A DNA stretch of 64,000 nucleotides from Leptodontidium sp. MPI-SDFR-AT-0119 (Eukaryota; Ascomycota; Leotiomycetes; Helotiales; Leptodontidiaceae): positions 3,162,001 through 3,226,000 of the forward strand of contig JAHLEZ010000003.1 of the NCBI GenBank assembly GCA_020726505.1, written 5' to 3'. The notes under the pieces were generated by a model. The model saw only the letters and a program-made list of their open reading frames with translations, did not search any database and had not been told where the DNA came from. Numbering within the stretch: the first letter of the stretch is position 1; each line of letters opens with the position of its first letter. Position numbers and translations under genes: made by a program. Below, piece after piece: positions 47,541 through 59,754 of this stretch.

Positions 47541-49748
47541 GATGTTGGAGATGTTTGGAAGTGTATTTGACAGTCTTTGTTGCTGTAAGAATATCAATAG
47601 ATACAAAAGAGAGTAATGATCCTGCTAGAGATGTTTGCAAATGATTGTGATGAAGAAATGGTTGGGAGTGTTAGGATGGAGTTAGCCATGGTTGACTTTC
47701 AAGGCTAGAAAAGAGCGACAGCTGCGGCGCACCTGCAACTACCAAGGTACAAACAGACCTATGCCCACTAAGATTTGTATGTTTTTTGAGATCAATCACA
47801 AAACGTTAGTCCTCTCTCTGTTCTCAAGTGTGCTGCATAGAACCCTTTAAAATTACATAATTGTACTTGAAAGATCGCAACTGGAACCCGACGTTACCTC
47901 TTCTGCCGTTAAGGACAAGAGTAAACAAGAATAGCTATAACCCCCTCTCTCTGAGTGACTGGATAATGTGCACCTCCGCTCAGGCTACAAAAGATGTTGT
48001 AGCCAACGTGCCCCCACTGTTAGACTAGGGTTATTATCAAGCTCTTCTTTGCCACCAACTGCGAGATGAGATCGCTCTGTATATACGTATGGCCATATGG
48101 GAGACTTTTCAAAGTGTTGAAAGGTCGGGGTCCGCACTCCCGCTTGACCTCTATTCTTCTTCCACTGGATAAATCCATTGTCGCGAGCATTTCTTTCTCT
48201 CTTCGTCATATGGTACCTCTAATCGTGCATTATGTCTACAAAGGAATGATCATCTTGACCCAATCCTGTCCTACCTTTATCTCAAGAATCTGAGTATTAA
48301 TTTGGTTTCAAATCAATTCTGAAGCGGAATGCAGTATTTCAGTAAATACTCACACAACTAGCAGAGCCTCATTTTCAAGCCAAGGCCGCGCTTCCCTCGT
48401 ACCATGATTCGCTCCCCCATTCCCAAAATGACAAGCAATCCAAGCCCTTTAGCAATGCATTGCACTGCTAATGGAGCCAGATCCTAAGCCTTTAATTCGC
48501 GCATCAAAATCAAACTAAGCAGTGTATGGACAGCCAAGGATTCGACGGTACAGGAAACCATCATAAAACAAAATACTGAGGGTCTCAGATGCACTTGCAT
48601 CAAGCAGAAAATTCAACGAATTTGAACCCTAAGCTGCATAATCCAAAGTCACCACTCTAACCATCAGCCCCATGACTGCTGCCACTGATAAATCGCCGTT
48701 GTCATCTGTCAGTATCAAATGACCTATACCAACACCCATCTGCCAATAAACTCTCACTTCTCAACCGACGAATCGAATTCCCCTCTCGCTCTGTTTCTCT
48801 TCTATACTCACCCTCTCTTCTCTGTTCGATATATTCATTTACTGTCGCCAAACGCAAATCCCCTTTCGCATGCTTCTCCTCCGAGAAATCTCCCGGCGCA
48901 CACATCCCTCCTACCAAGGTCCCCTCTTGCCTTTTATACATCCTACTGTACCACCCATCAAAAGAATTCTTTTTAGAATTCACTGTGGATTGATGTGGGT
49001 GGTTTCCAGTAGTAGTAATTTCACTCCGCGATTACCATTTCTAAAAGCTGAGATCCCCCCCCTTTTTTTTCCTTCTTGGTCAAACAAAACAATGCTGCCT
49101 CGGCTAATTAATCCCTGCACCATTCAGAGGTAACAACACTTCTCTCCAAGACATATTATAAATAGCTTACTGGCATTCGGAAGGAGAGTTTTAACGCTGC
49201 CATAGCTCTCCGAGGAAATCAGGTCTATGCTGGGTTTTCTTGCTGTTCACGCTGATCTACTGGCGAGTTGAGGAACGGAGATATATTCGTCCGTCACAAG
49301 GTGTTTTGAATGCACTGAATGAAGTCTCAAAAAAGATTTTTTTGGGTGTACCGTACAAGTTCTCGTACAAACAACGTTGATTGTCTTGCTTGTTGCCAAC
49401 TCTTATAATTGTTGTCAAGTACCCACATTTGTCACAGTCACAGAATTTACGGTCATCCTTGTGAGGCCACCAGGAAAACAAAAGTGCTGCGTCCGTTTTC
49501 TATTTTCTGACGTAGATGACATTGCTATACTTTTTCTTCGGTTAGACAAGTGCAGACCGTCGGAGCGGAAAGAGGTCGAAGATAGCTACCTATATCGACG
49601 GGTGAGCAATATTTGTCTCCTTTTATGCTGAGTTCAAAATACAAGATCGGACAATGAATATATACAAGAACTCCACCCCATCTCTCACTTTCTTCCCCAT
49701 TCACTTCTTCTTCCCTTCCCCTTCCCCATCACCACCATCATCCCCTCT
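47541..49748. other. Intergenic region
   Basis: About 2.2 kb with no gene supported on either strand. Frames at 48702-48983 (minus) and 48719-49133 (plus) lack domains, signals and splice support. Confidence 0.5.
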
Positions 49749-51685
49749 CTAAACCTCCCAAAGCCCCTCCAACGTCCCAGGTGCCGGAAAGCTCGTCCCA
49801 TCCAACTCCTGCCTGCCAAACAAGAAAAGCCCATCCTTCGTCAAGTTCGCCACAACATGCCTCTCCATCTCCGGCGGCGTCAGGCTCGGCACTGTAGGCT
49901 GCGGATCGACAAGACACGCACGCCCATCTCGAGCTTCCATGTAGTGTGCGTTGATACCAGGAGACACCCAGAAAGTCATGTTAAGATCGATGGAGGATTT
50001 GAGGGCCGAGAGACGCGGGTAGTTTGATCCCCAGAAGGAGGTCGTCCAGTTCGTGGCGGATGTACTGCCCTGTTGTTTTGAGGGGTCAGGTATGAAATTG
50101 CTACCTTGGATGGAAATGAAAGGGAGTGAGTGAAGAGGTGGGGTCAGGTATGGGTTGACTGGGGATGACCAAGGAGAGATAGGAACTCACTTCATTGATA
50201 TACGCTCCCATCTCAGGCGCCAACTCTCTCAGGCCATCCATGTTAATCCCGTCATGCTTCGTGCCGACAATAAGTGCCACAGCCTTCCTCCATCCAGGGT
50301 TCGCAGAGGTTTCACTTCCGTCTCCGACTTGATCACCAGGTGCACACATCAAGACGCCGTAATCACCGCCAGTAGTACGGAACGCGTAAGTGATGTTCGG
50401 ACTGCGGAGGTGTTCTGCACTGAGGAGATTGCTGTCGAAGGGGACGATGCCGCGATTGTATGGTTCAGTGACTACGCCGGAAGAACCGTTGGTACCGATA
50501 TTGGCAGGGGCGCTTGCGAGGGGTCCGTAGGTAGTATCAAAGAACTGGCTGTAGGTGTTGAAAGTAAGTGGTTTCTTAGTCTGGAAAGGCGTCATGTTGG
50601 GGAACGAAGACATTTTTGTTAAGATAGGTCCCCAGACCGCATTTACATTCTCGATGCCGGAGTTATTGCCGGGGTGGAGAGCGAAGCAACGGATGTAGCT
50701 TGGATGGACGTAGAAGTACGCGCTGATGCCCATAGCTTTGAGATTTGGCATCTCGCTGAACAGGTATTCCATAGCAGCGCTGACGGGCGTGATGCCTGTT
50801 GAGGTGGATGTGGCGTTGGGTGATGTGATGGTCGAGTTGATGTACCAGTTGATGCCTGTGATAGGAACCATGGGATAGGCTTTCCATGTTGCTTCGACGA
50901 CGACGCCGAATGTACCACCGCCGCCGCCACGAATGGCCCAAAAGAGGTCGGGGTTGGTAACTTTGTTTGCAATTTTGAGCTCGCCGTCTGGGGTGACGAT
51001 CTTGGCTTCGAGCCATTGATCGACGCCGAGTCCGTATTGGGCTGTTAAGGGGCCGTAGCCACCGTTTTGACCCCATCCACCTGCGACAGCGACGGTTGCT
51101 GTAATGTTCAGTGTCAGGTATTACTCAAAGACTAAACTTATGAGAAGACTTACCAGCAGCACCGCTCATGGTGAGGAGACCAGAAGCATTAACGGCATAA
51201 TTCAAAGCCAAGCCAGCGACAGCTGGACCAAAAGTAACAGCAGATTGCACACCCTCCTTGGGAACAATAACATTCGGCACACCACTGTTATCAGGACTCT
51301 CAGCCCCCTCCTCGGTAGGTTGGAAAGATTCCAGAACTCGGACTCCCTTCAATAGGGACAAGTCGATGAGAAGCCCTGAGCCGGCGTCACTTCTGCCTAG
51401 TTGGTCATGGCCAGTGGTGATGACTGACACACGAATGTTATGCGCTGCTGCAAACTTGACGGCGTTTTGAACATCTGATGCATTGCGGACTCTGATTCGA
51501 TAGTCGGGGAGAGCGCCGCTGGTGTTGTTCTCGGAATTTGGGATGACACCTGGGATGGCTGCTTGCCAGACTTCAGGAGCAGGCCAGTCGTCGTCGGTTC
51601 TGAGCTTTCGACATCCAGATGGGGCAGAGGCGCCCAGTATCTGCGGAAGATGTGCGAGGAGATGTAGGAGGACTATTGACTTCAT
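49749..51685 (-). CDS. Secreted FAD-dependent oxidoreductase, BBE-like (586 aa)
   Basis: Exons: 51685-51154, 51098-50191 and 50069-49749, total 1761 nt. The introns are 55 nt (GTAAGT...ATTACAG) and 121 nt (GTGAGT...AACAG). The signal peptide is MKSIVLLHLLAHLPQILGASA. The FAD-binding domain of the PCMH/VAO type follows: VRNASDVQNAVKFAAAHN, then ITTGHDQLGRS, whose His is the usual covalent flavin site, then GGWGQNGGYGPLTAQYGLG and LFWAIRGGGGGTFGVV. The C-terminus has the berberine-bridge-enzyme-like segment FWGSNYPRL and ends near LEGLWEV. The second covalent Cys of bicovalent BBE enzymes is not seen at the GGWGQNGGYG position, so single His linkage is likely. Family members oxidise alcohols, sugars or secondary metabolites; the substrate here is unknown. 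Confidence 0.92.
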
Positions 51686-51762
51686 TGTGAATAGAGATAG
51701 GCCAAAGACTGTGGATTCCTGTGTGAAAAAGCATGGGAATCGGACTAGAGGAGGAGAAGGAT

Positions 51763-51772
51763 ATATTTATAT
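51763..51772 (-). promoter_or_regulatory. TATA box candidate for the BBE-like oxidase gene
   Basis: The minus strand reads TATATAAATATA about 80-90 bp upstream of the ATG at 51685, a suitable distance for a fungal promoter. Confidence 0.5.
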
Positions 51773-52949
51773 ATCTCGAAGCGCATCCTGGAATGGATTG
51801 AAATTGGACAATGACTCCCGAAAGAAACATTAAACGACAATCGCCATCCAAACGAAACAAACCGAGATCGAGGATCTAGCGAGGTCACATAGTTAATAAG
51901 CAGTCTCCCAGTCAGTGGAGAGGCCGAAGGGAGGAGGTACGCCGATCCTTCCCCAGGGCTGGCATCTAGTCCGAGGTAGTCGAGGATCAGGACTGGAGAG
52001 GAGAATCCAGGAAGATGCAGTTGTTTCAGCGCATAATGCCAAGGTCCTAGAAAGATACACAAGCACCTGTTTGGACGGAATTCAAATCCAAACAAGCACA
52101 GGACGCTTGTAGTTAAGAGGCCAAGAGTCGCTTCGCGGCTTATGTCGATCTGGCGGTTTATAAATCGGAAAGTTCGCATCTGTCCGAGAGGAGGGGTTTC
52201 GGTGCGAGGTGGGACTTGGTACCTAGATTTGTTTCCTGGCCATTGGATATAATAGAAGCTTATATGATGTGCATGTGACGAAGGTTCTCCTTTAGATTCG
52301 ATTATTTTTGAAAGCATAATAACAGCTTATTTCCGATGAGTGTTAAGTTGCTGCATTGAAAGAATACTTTCGGCAGTCCAACTTTAAACGGAATCAAGCA
52401 AATAATATTTAACAGACGTGCAATTCGCAACTAAAGATATCAGATAATGCAACATCAGCACTAAGAAAGGGTCGCTTGTGATTTGAAAGGAGATGGATCA
52501 GATTAGGTTCGTCGATCTGGGGCAGAAGGCAATCGGATGAACGTACCATTCCTCCCATCTGAGATCAGGAGAACTGAATCTGATCTCGCTATTCGAAACT
52601 CTCGGCGCCCTAAAAAACTGAGCTGTGTGGATTTATGCAGACGGAGTTCGGGATGTGGGTTCGCACTCGTACAGAAATCGGCATTTTGGGAGCCTAATCT
52701 TTGAATTAAACTTGGTGCTCCTTGTTATATTCGCATGGAGTAATAGCCAGTAAGTAGTATACAGGAATGGAATGAGATCTGCTCAGGAGGGAGCTGACGA
52801 CTCCTGCTTGCCCCTCCAAAATACATCCACAGCAATGACGAGCATGAGATCCATGAATCGTGTCAAGCCTTTGGGCAAATGAAAACTCGTTCGTATTAAT
52901 CCTTGACCTTTGATATCACAACACCCGAAATCTCCGATGGATTACTTGC
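51773..52949. other. Intergenic region
   Basis: A 190-codon minus-strand frame (51745-52317) lies here, but it overlaps the oxidase TATA region and shows no domain. No gene is called. Confidence 0.5.
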
Positions 52950-53507
52950 TCAATCGTGGTCTGGTGCATTCTGGCAATAGAGAGCAAGGCTGACCAGATC
53001 GCTCAGGGGGGTCTGACAACGTCATCAGCAGAGATCCTCGTCAGTCGTCACATCGAAGGGTTACTCACCGTGGCAAGAACATCAACCTGGCAACACATTC
53101 TAGTACCGGGATTGCAAGCATTAAAGTTCTTCTTGCCTGTGAAGACATGTCAGTGGAAATCGTCAAGTGTTTTTTGGTGGACGATCATGTGACATACCAT
53201 ATATGCAATTGTTGCTGTTTGGGTTGAGCTTGTAGCCGATGAGAGGAGCGAGTTGAACAATGATTGGAATATCGCCTTGGAAGGTCGACTGGCAGCAGAG
53301 GAGAGCACCGCCGTTGACGTTGGCACATTCCGGAGCCGGAGTTTTGGTCCAAAGCTCACGTGGTGGAGGTGTGCTGAGAAGTGGAACAAGGCCGAGAAGG
53401 GCACCAACGGCGCCGAGGAGCTGAGGGAGGGCAAAAGCTGGCGAGGCAATGGCTGTAATCGTGAGGAGAATGAGGACGATGGTGGTACTGCTATTGGTGG
53501 ATGGCAT
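52950..53507 (-). CDS. Hydrophobin (146 aa)
   Basis: A secreted amphipathic surface protein that self-assembles at air-water interfaces. Exons: 53507-53198, 53136-53069 and 53012-52950, total 441 nt. The introns are 61 nt (GTATGT...TTCACAG, phase 1) and 56 nt (GTGAGT...TTGTCAG, phase 0). The N-terminus is a hydrophobic signal region (VLILLTITAIASPAFA). The eight cysteines are at 61, 71, 72, 101, 111, 118, 119 and 139: C-x9-CC-x28-C-x9-C-x6-CC-x19-C. CANVNGGALLCCQ and LNPNSNNC are typical hydrophobin landmarks, and the end TPLSDLVSLALYCQ is class I-like. C1-CC spacing (9) is class II-like, so class assignment is mixed. It lies in the same orientation as the two 8-Cys genes and the oxidase. Confidence 0.92.
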
Positions 53508-55604
53508 GTTTGCGGGTCTGGAGATGAGTTGGTGGATGGGATGGGCACACAGGGTTGGAGTTTTGGGTGGCGGTAGGAAATGGAATGAAGTTTGGATCCG
53601 AGATTTGGATGGAGAATTGAAGAGATAGAACGAGGTTGTAGAGAGATGGAGACCGGCGCTTGTGAGATCGGGTTCTGGTAGATGAAGTTGACGAGGAGCT
53701 CTTTTAGGAGGAGTCTAATATCTCCACTGGGTCGATGAACGGGAGAAGTAAAGAGGAGAGTAGAAAGACGATACACACTCACTCATTACTTGGTTACCTG
53801 GTTCGCGAAGAGTTTCCAATCCTGCGATGAGTTCCTTCCTTCCTCCGCACAGGAATGTTGATAAGTGATCGTGGTCGGAGGGAAGGAGACGAGGATGACT
53901 ACCTGTGTAAGCATGGCTTTTGCACGCGACATCGTAGTAAGAATAGCTTGGAGACGACAAGGGACGAAAGGGAAAGGAAAGTACACTCGAGCTCAACAGT
54001 AACACTGCTGAGTTTCTATTTCGACCAGCTGAATTCAAGCAACGGAAGCAAGATGAAGCTGTTGATGATGTGTGCCGGTTGAGGTTGTGTTTAGGTAACC
54101 TTCAGCGGGCGGCGGCGCAAGCGACAGGCTGAGAATGCCCGACTCTCCCCCTGCAATGTCTAGTCGATGTCTCTCAATCCCCCTGTAGATGCACGTCTGA
54201 CATGCTTCGCACACCACATCAATAGTTTCATATCATGTGAAGCTCAAAGTCTTACCTATCTCCAGCCATGTTCTTTTATTTTGCTGCTTTCATACTTCGC
54301 TCTTAAGCCATCGCTTTTCCTGTTTACTCTTGATTGCACCCATCTCTATTGCCTCAATCGCCGATCTGTATGTTTCGGGCCGCTGCTTCATCGTATGACA
54401 AAAGACGCTCTGGCCTGCATGATCGTTGTGCTCTGGACGGCTCTGCTGTGTTTGTTACAACCGTCTCGTTTCCTAATATCCGACATGTCGAGTACCGCCA
54501 CCGGCTTGGCCTCTGGTTCTGCTCCTGCCTCTGTACTTGTCCCTCCCACTCCAGTCTGAGATGACACAAAACAGTTACGATGCGGTTGACGATGACCCGG
54601 AATCTCCGCTTAGAATTGCGCCATGCAGCTCCCCAAAGAGCGGATGAATGCGTCATGCTGTTTTCCAGTATTGGAGAAGGCTATCGAGCCCTGTTCCTGT
54701 TGCCCCTGGTATATACCACGCTGTTCTCGCAACGGAGATCTGCATGAAAGATGAGCAGATCTGATCACAATCCCCATAAAACCAACCGGGGAAGCTTCTA
54801 TGGAAAGCTATATGTGGGTCCGGGAAGGCTACTGTGCAGGCAGGGGAAACATGCTTCGGCACAGGAAGAATATTCGATGTTGAGTATCCGGCTTGGGCCT
54901 CCATCGGGAACGATGGCACAGAACAAAGTCTCGATATGGATATGATAGCCTCGTCCATGTCGTTCATCTGTTGAAGAAATCTTACTGTAGTCGTTGGCAA
55001 TGTCTTGAACTCAGGAAAAGGGGCAAATTCGGAACAAGCGAGCGGGCCAATGAAGACCAATAAACGTACCTGTTCGTCGCTGCCAGTTCATTCCAGATAT
55101 TATCAAACAGGTGAGACGAGGCGACCATTCGGACTTCCAAGAGTCACCAGAGGCAACTTGAACCGGATTTCACTGTCCAGCCCGGTCGAGGGAAGTCACC
55201 ATTCACTTACCAACCCGCGTCCAAGTATTACTTTACGGGCTGGGCTTAACTATGGCTTTAGAATCGGAATAAAACAACCGCAAGGACTTGCGCCGAGCCG
55301 AATACCAAGTTGCTAGCTTGCCCTTAAAGGCGTAGTTCGTGCTCGACTTCTGGGTTTTCATTCACTTCATCCCTTCTTTACAGCCGTCTGGTGAACTATA
55401 GCCTTGCCTTTGACAATTACGGTATTTGAGTCATCCCAAATCGCCATCCACCGTCTCCTTCTTCTTCTTTCTTCGTCCTCAAATTTTACACAACCTCCTT
55501 GAACAAATACGCTACCCTCATACAACAGCTCACAGACCATTTGCTGTCCAAAGCAATTGCCTCCTTCCTGTCACCCGACTCCAAATCCTTCAGAGTACCG
55601 AACC
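53508..55604. other. Intergenic region
   Basis: About 2.1 kb between the hydrophobin (minus) and the P450 (plus), holding both promoters. The frame at 54167-54559 and several minus-strand frames of up to 135 codons are unsupported by domain or splice evidence. Confidence 0.5.
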
Positions 55605-57454
55605 ATGTTCACCAATCCGCTCATGGAGTACGAGAAGACGATATTCTCAGTCAAGGTGGCAATTCTCTCCCTCGCAACCTTCTTCATCATTATTATCGGC
55701 CACAACATCTACAAGAGACTCTTCTCTCGTCGCTCTCTACCTAAGTCTCTCCCTTGGATTGGAATGGATGATGGTTTGTTCTCACGTGCCCGTACCACCG
55801 TCCGAACCCTTTTCCACACTCGAGATTTGGTTTTAGAAGGTTACGAGAAGGTACGACCAATTTCCACCTGCGATATTGAAACCTGCTCACATGTCCAGTA
55901 TTCCAAGCAGAATCTCCCGTTCGTGCTTCCGAATGTTACCACCGGTCCTGAAGTGATCATTCCCATGTCGCAGATGGAGTGGCTACTGCATCAACCAGAC
56001 AGCATCCTCTCGCAGAACGAAGTAAACCGCCAGTTTCTGCAAGCTGACTACACTATGCTTCACCCAAGAGTCGTTTCTGACACCGTTCATGATGATGTTA
56101 TTCGTAAGGAGCTGACAAAATTGCTTGGCGATTACACCGAGGATGTTCAAGACGAAATCGACTTCGCGTTTAGAAAGGTTTGGGGTGTGAATACTAATGA
56201 CTGGGCTGAATTGCCTGCGTACCACACCATGTTGGATGTTATTGGTCGCATCTCAAACAGAGTACTTGTTGGCATGCCACTGTGTAGGTCTCGCTACCTT
56301 CTTCCCAGATTCACGCTAACTTCTATTGAGGCCGCGATGAAGGCTACCTCAAGCCATCCAAGGAGTTTGCCCGTCTAGTTGTGGTCCAAGGCACCATAAT
56401 CTCGCTCTTCCCACCACTCTTCAAGCCGTAAGTGAATCATAGTCTTGATATTCTTGACTAACTTTTCAAGTGTTCTCGCCCCTTTGATCAATTTTTTCGA
56501 CACCCAGAGATATCGCAAGTGTGCGAAGTACATCATCCCACTCATCAAGCTCAGAAATTCTGCTCCGTTGGGCGATGAGAAGAAGAAAGTTAGACTGCCC
56601 ACTTCCTAGTCCATAGCAAAGCTAATTTACGCCATCTAGAATGACTATGTGCAATGGTCTATCGACCATTCACGTCGCAAGAATGACCCATCCGAGCGTA
56701 CCCCTGATATCATCTCGAAGAGACTCAACGTCGTTGGTTTCGCGGCTATCCAATCCTCGGCAATCACCTTGACCAACCTCATCCTAGACCTCGGTGCCAG
56801 CCCTCAAATTACCACATACATATCCATAATTCGAGACGAGGTTCTCACTGAGTTGTCAGCTGAACGCGGTGTCTGGACCAAGGCGGCTCTTGCTCGCATG
56901 GTCACTCTGGACAGCACATTGCGGGAGAGTTTGAGACTCTGGGGCTTTGTCAGTCGAGGCGTCTTGAAGGAAGTCAGCCACAAGAATGGCGTGACTCTTC
57001 CAACAGGTGAACATCTGCCGCGAGGTACGAAGGTGGGAATCCACGCATATCCTGTACACCACGACGACAATTACTACAAGGATCCTTACACATTCAATCC
57101 CATGAGATTCTGTTCCCAGGAGGAGAAGCTGGTCGATGGCCTGGCAAATTCTGGCGGAAATAAAGGCACAGCCTTGGTCACAACTAGTTCGATTTTCATG
57201 CCATTTTCTCACGGCAGACATGCCTGGTATATTCCTCACCCAAGAAAATCCGTAGATCAATCGTTGACTGATACTTCACTAGCCCCGGTCGATTCTTTGC
57301 TTCCCAGCAATTGAAGCTCGTCCTCGCCTACATCGCATTGAACTACGATATCCAGCCAATCGCCTCCCGTCCAGCCAACGACTGGTTCGTTGGTAGTCAA
57401 GGTCCACCACTCGAGGTTAGAGTCCGCATCCGTCGCCGCGAGGGTACAGTCTAG
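55605..57454 (+). CDS. Cytochrome P450 monooxygenase (534 aa)
   Basis: Exons: 55605-55850, 55899-56283, 56331-56427, 56471-56588, 56640-57226 and 57283-57454, total 1605 nt. Introns are 43-56 nt; the fifth uses donor GTTAGA. The N-terminal membrane anchor is AILSLATFFIIIIGHNIYK. Early landmarks are KYSKQNLPFVLPNVTTG and NRVLVGMPLC. The K-helix ExxR motif is in STLRESLRL, the PERF-like region is TFNPMRF, and the heme-binding loop FSHGRHACPGRFFA is formed by exons 5 and 6, the intron splitting the codon of the heme-ligand Cys (TG|C). The I-helix lacks a clean AGxxT, reading FAAIQSSAIT. ER membrane location is expected, with electrons from a P450 reductase. The substrate is unknown; no other biosynthetic gene is adjacent. 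Confidence 0.93.
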
Positions 57455-58738
57455 CCTTATCTCCGACAATACCTGTCCACTCAACACCTCAACACCTCCA
57501 ACGCCTCTCACTCGCAACAACGCTGTATAAAATTGGAGAATAATGATATTGTGTGAACAGATTTGGTGCCCGCATGGATTGGCGGATACCGCTCGCTGTT
57601 CTATTATCCGGCTTGAATTCTCACACGGTATTGCGGATGCTCCACTTCGCTCACTTTTGGCATGGACTTTACGACATTTCGCACATGACGAAGGCCGCTT
57701 CCTCACCAGCATTTCAATCGACAGAGATACTTCGGGCCTTTTCTATTTCCTTTCTATTTCAGGCTACATATTTCGACCCCAGTCATTCCTTGCATATTCT
57801 GCCTGATCTCCATTTACTCTTCAGCAATTTTGTCTTCACCATGATTTGCTAATATCTCATCTTGCTTCGCTGGCGTTGCATCCAGTATCTTGTTGGTCAT
57901 GGTGGGACGGATGGTGAATGTTATCGAATTTCAGGGAAGGGCGATGAAGGATGTGTATAATAATAACGCGAAGACTCTTCGGGCTGGCTGATTATTTGCT
58001 TTCGTTTACTTCTGGTGGGTTGAATTGAGTCACTTATCAATGGGATATCGCGAGCATGGACTTTGTACCGTATATAGCTACTTGGTTCTGCGAGAGGTAA
58101 AAGTTTGGTGGTGTTAATATATCATATCGTATCTGTATCTGTGGGGTTTGGTGCTCTTGCTCTTGCTCCGTGAGACTCGTTCCAAGATTTTCTGATTAGT
58201 GAGGGAGGAAGACCACTTCTGCACAAGAAATATTTCGGATTTGCGTCTTGATGATTACAACGGTTTCAACTTGAGCTGCGCAGGACTTGGTTGCAAGATT
58301 TTTGAGCGCTCTAGGAAGGAGGGGAGTGTGTAATGTTGAAGTGTTCATGCTGATTTTGGTCCTGTTGTTGGGGTTTGCCGCTCGAGTTTCAAGGGTGCAA
58401 AGCCTGGAGCTAAGGGGTTAAGCGAGACAACAAAGCAATTCCGGTTCAGAGCAAGGGAATACCAGACAGACAGGGAGCTACGGTCAGCTCAGGAAAACAT
58501 GATATTTCCTTACCCCTCGATTAATAGACTATTAGGGCTAGATGAGATATCTGTTTAGGTACTAGTATCTAATTAGAAGCATCCAACCAGTACGGTCGTG
58601 ACATCGGGGGACCAGGTGCTTGATGCTCCAGATCTAATTGCTGTATATTTTTTCGTGATCTTATTAATTATTATTAGGAGCGAAGTCTAGTCTTTTCTCC
58701 TCCTCTGGCGGAAAACAATGGCCAGCCGTCCTAGTGTA
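57455..58738. other. Intergenic region
   Basis: The 3' flank of the P450. Short frames near 57543-57852 are tail shadows without support. Nothing else was identified. Confidence 0.5.
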
Positions 58739-58773
58739 AGACTTCACGTCCCGGTGCGGGACGTCACAAGTCT
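58739..58773. repeat. Imperfect inverted repeat (hairpin) with ACGTC arms
   Basis: Arms AGACTTCACGTCCCG and CGGGACGTCACAAGTCT flank a three-base GTG centre, pairing except for a small internal mismatch or bulge. It contains ACGTCA, the CRE/bZIP half-site. It could be a regulatory palindrome or a transcript hairpin; no gene end is close enough to call it a terminator. Confidence 0.7.
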
Positions 58774-58940
58774 CTTCCTCCTCCTCCAGCAGCAGCAGAA
58801 ACAAAAATAAAAGTACAAGAACCAACACAGCTAGCGAAATCACCCTACGCAACTCCACCACCCAAGATAATTCCCAAACTCAACGTAGTGGTTGCGTTCG
58901 GATGGCTATTCGAGAATGAATGGTAGACTTGCAACTCAAG

Positions 58941-59591
58941 TCATGAGCTTCGAATAAGGCGGATATGGAAACCTGCGATCGGTGGTGAGTTTGCGGCGTA
59001 CTCAAAGACTTGGTCACTGGAAAAAAAGTCTGCTTGTATATTGAATAGCATGTTCCTGATTGTAAACAGCGGTTTGCTACTTCCTGATTCTAGGTCTGAG
59101 CGGTAGGACGTTGGAGGGGGAAGCTGACATCCGAGACTAGCTGAGGATGAACCAGAGAGATGATCAAAGAGGTGCAGAGCAGAGATTCGCCTGATAACTA
59201 ACTTTATACCAATCATCCGTGCTTGTTTTAGATGGGCATAAACTGCATGGTTGCTGTTAGGTCTGAACCTGTTATTATTGCTAATTGCAAGGATATTGTT
59301 CTCATCGAGGACTTCAAGATCATCGTCCTCGGTGTCGATATCGTCTTTCCTCTTCTGTCTTGCATCCACCAGCTTTGCGGGCCGGCACCCCGTGCCAAAG
59401 AAGAGGAGCTGGGTTAAAGTGATTAACGGTGTTGCATTGAGTTGAGTATGTTTATTCTGGACTCCGAGAACTGGGAGTGAGGACACCTCTTTTTCAATGT
59501 ACCGGAGACCGGAGAAATGTTCTTCCCGAGAGCAAACCCAGCAAACGATCGGACTCAAATAAAATAAAATGCTTACGTTGTGGAGGAGCAC
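58941..59591 (-). CDS. Doubtful hypothetical open frame (216 codons)
   Basis: An uninterrupted frame from an ATG at 59591 to a stop at 58941. It includes an acidic patch (DDIDTEDDDLEVLDENN) and an N-terminal hydrophobic stretch, but no domain I recognise. It lies next to decayed Hsp70 sequence in low-constraint DNA, so it may be chance. Kept because of its length. Confidence 0.3.
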   Translation of the reverse strand: MLLHNVSILFYLSPIVCWVCSREEHFSGLRYIEKEVSSLPVLGVQNKHTQLNATPLITLTQLLFFGTGCRPAKLVDARQKRKDDIDTEDDDLEVLDENNILAISNNNRFRPNSNHAVYAHLKQARMIGIKLVIRRISALHLFDHLSGSSSASLGCQLPPPTSYRSDLESGSSKPLFTIRNMLFNIQADFFSSDQVFEYAANSPPIAGFHIRLIRSS

Positions 59592-59754
59592 ACTTCTCTC
59601 ATGTTTTGGGTGTCTTGCCGCTTTGTTGCTCGCAGTTTACACGAGAACATATTTCAACCCTGTTCATCAATACAATGAATATCAGAAGCCAGCATGCGGC
59701 CCCCACAGTACGGATCATTCCGTCTCCCGAAGCCCTGCCAACAGCTGATGATTT

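Noticed and set aside
53150..53782. Minus-strand 210-codon frame across the hydrophobin
   Set aside because: It is in a different frame from the hydrophobin exon, Ser/Pro-rich by composition, and has no domain.
54167..54559. 130-codon plus-strand frame
   Set aside because: Composition suggests several hydrophobic stretches, but there is no conserved motif, no intron support and no promoter evidence.
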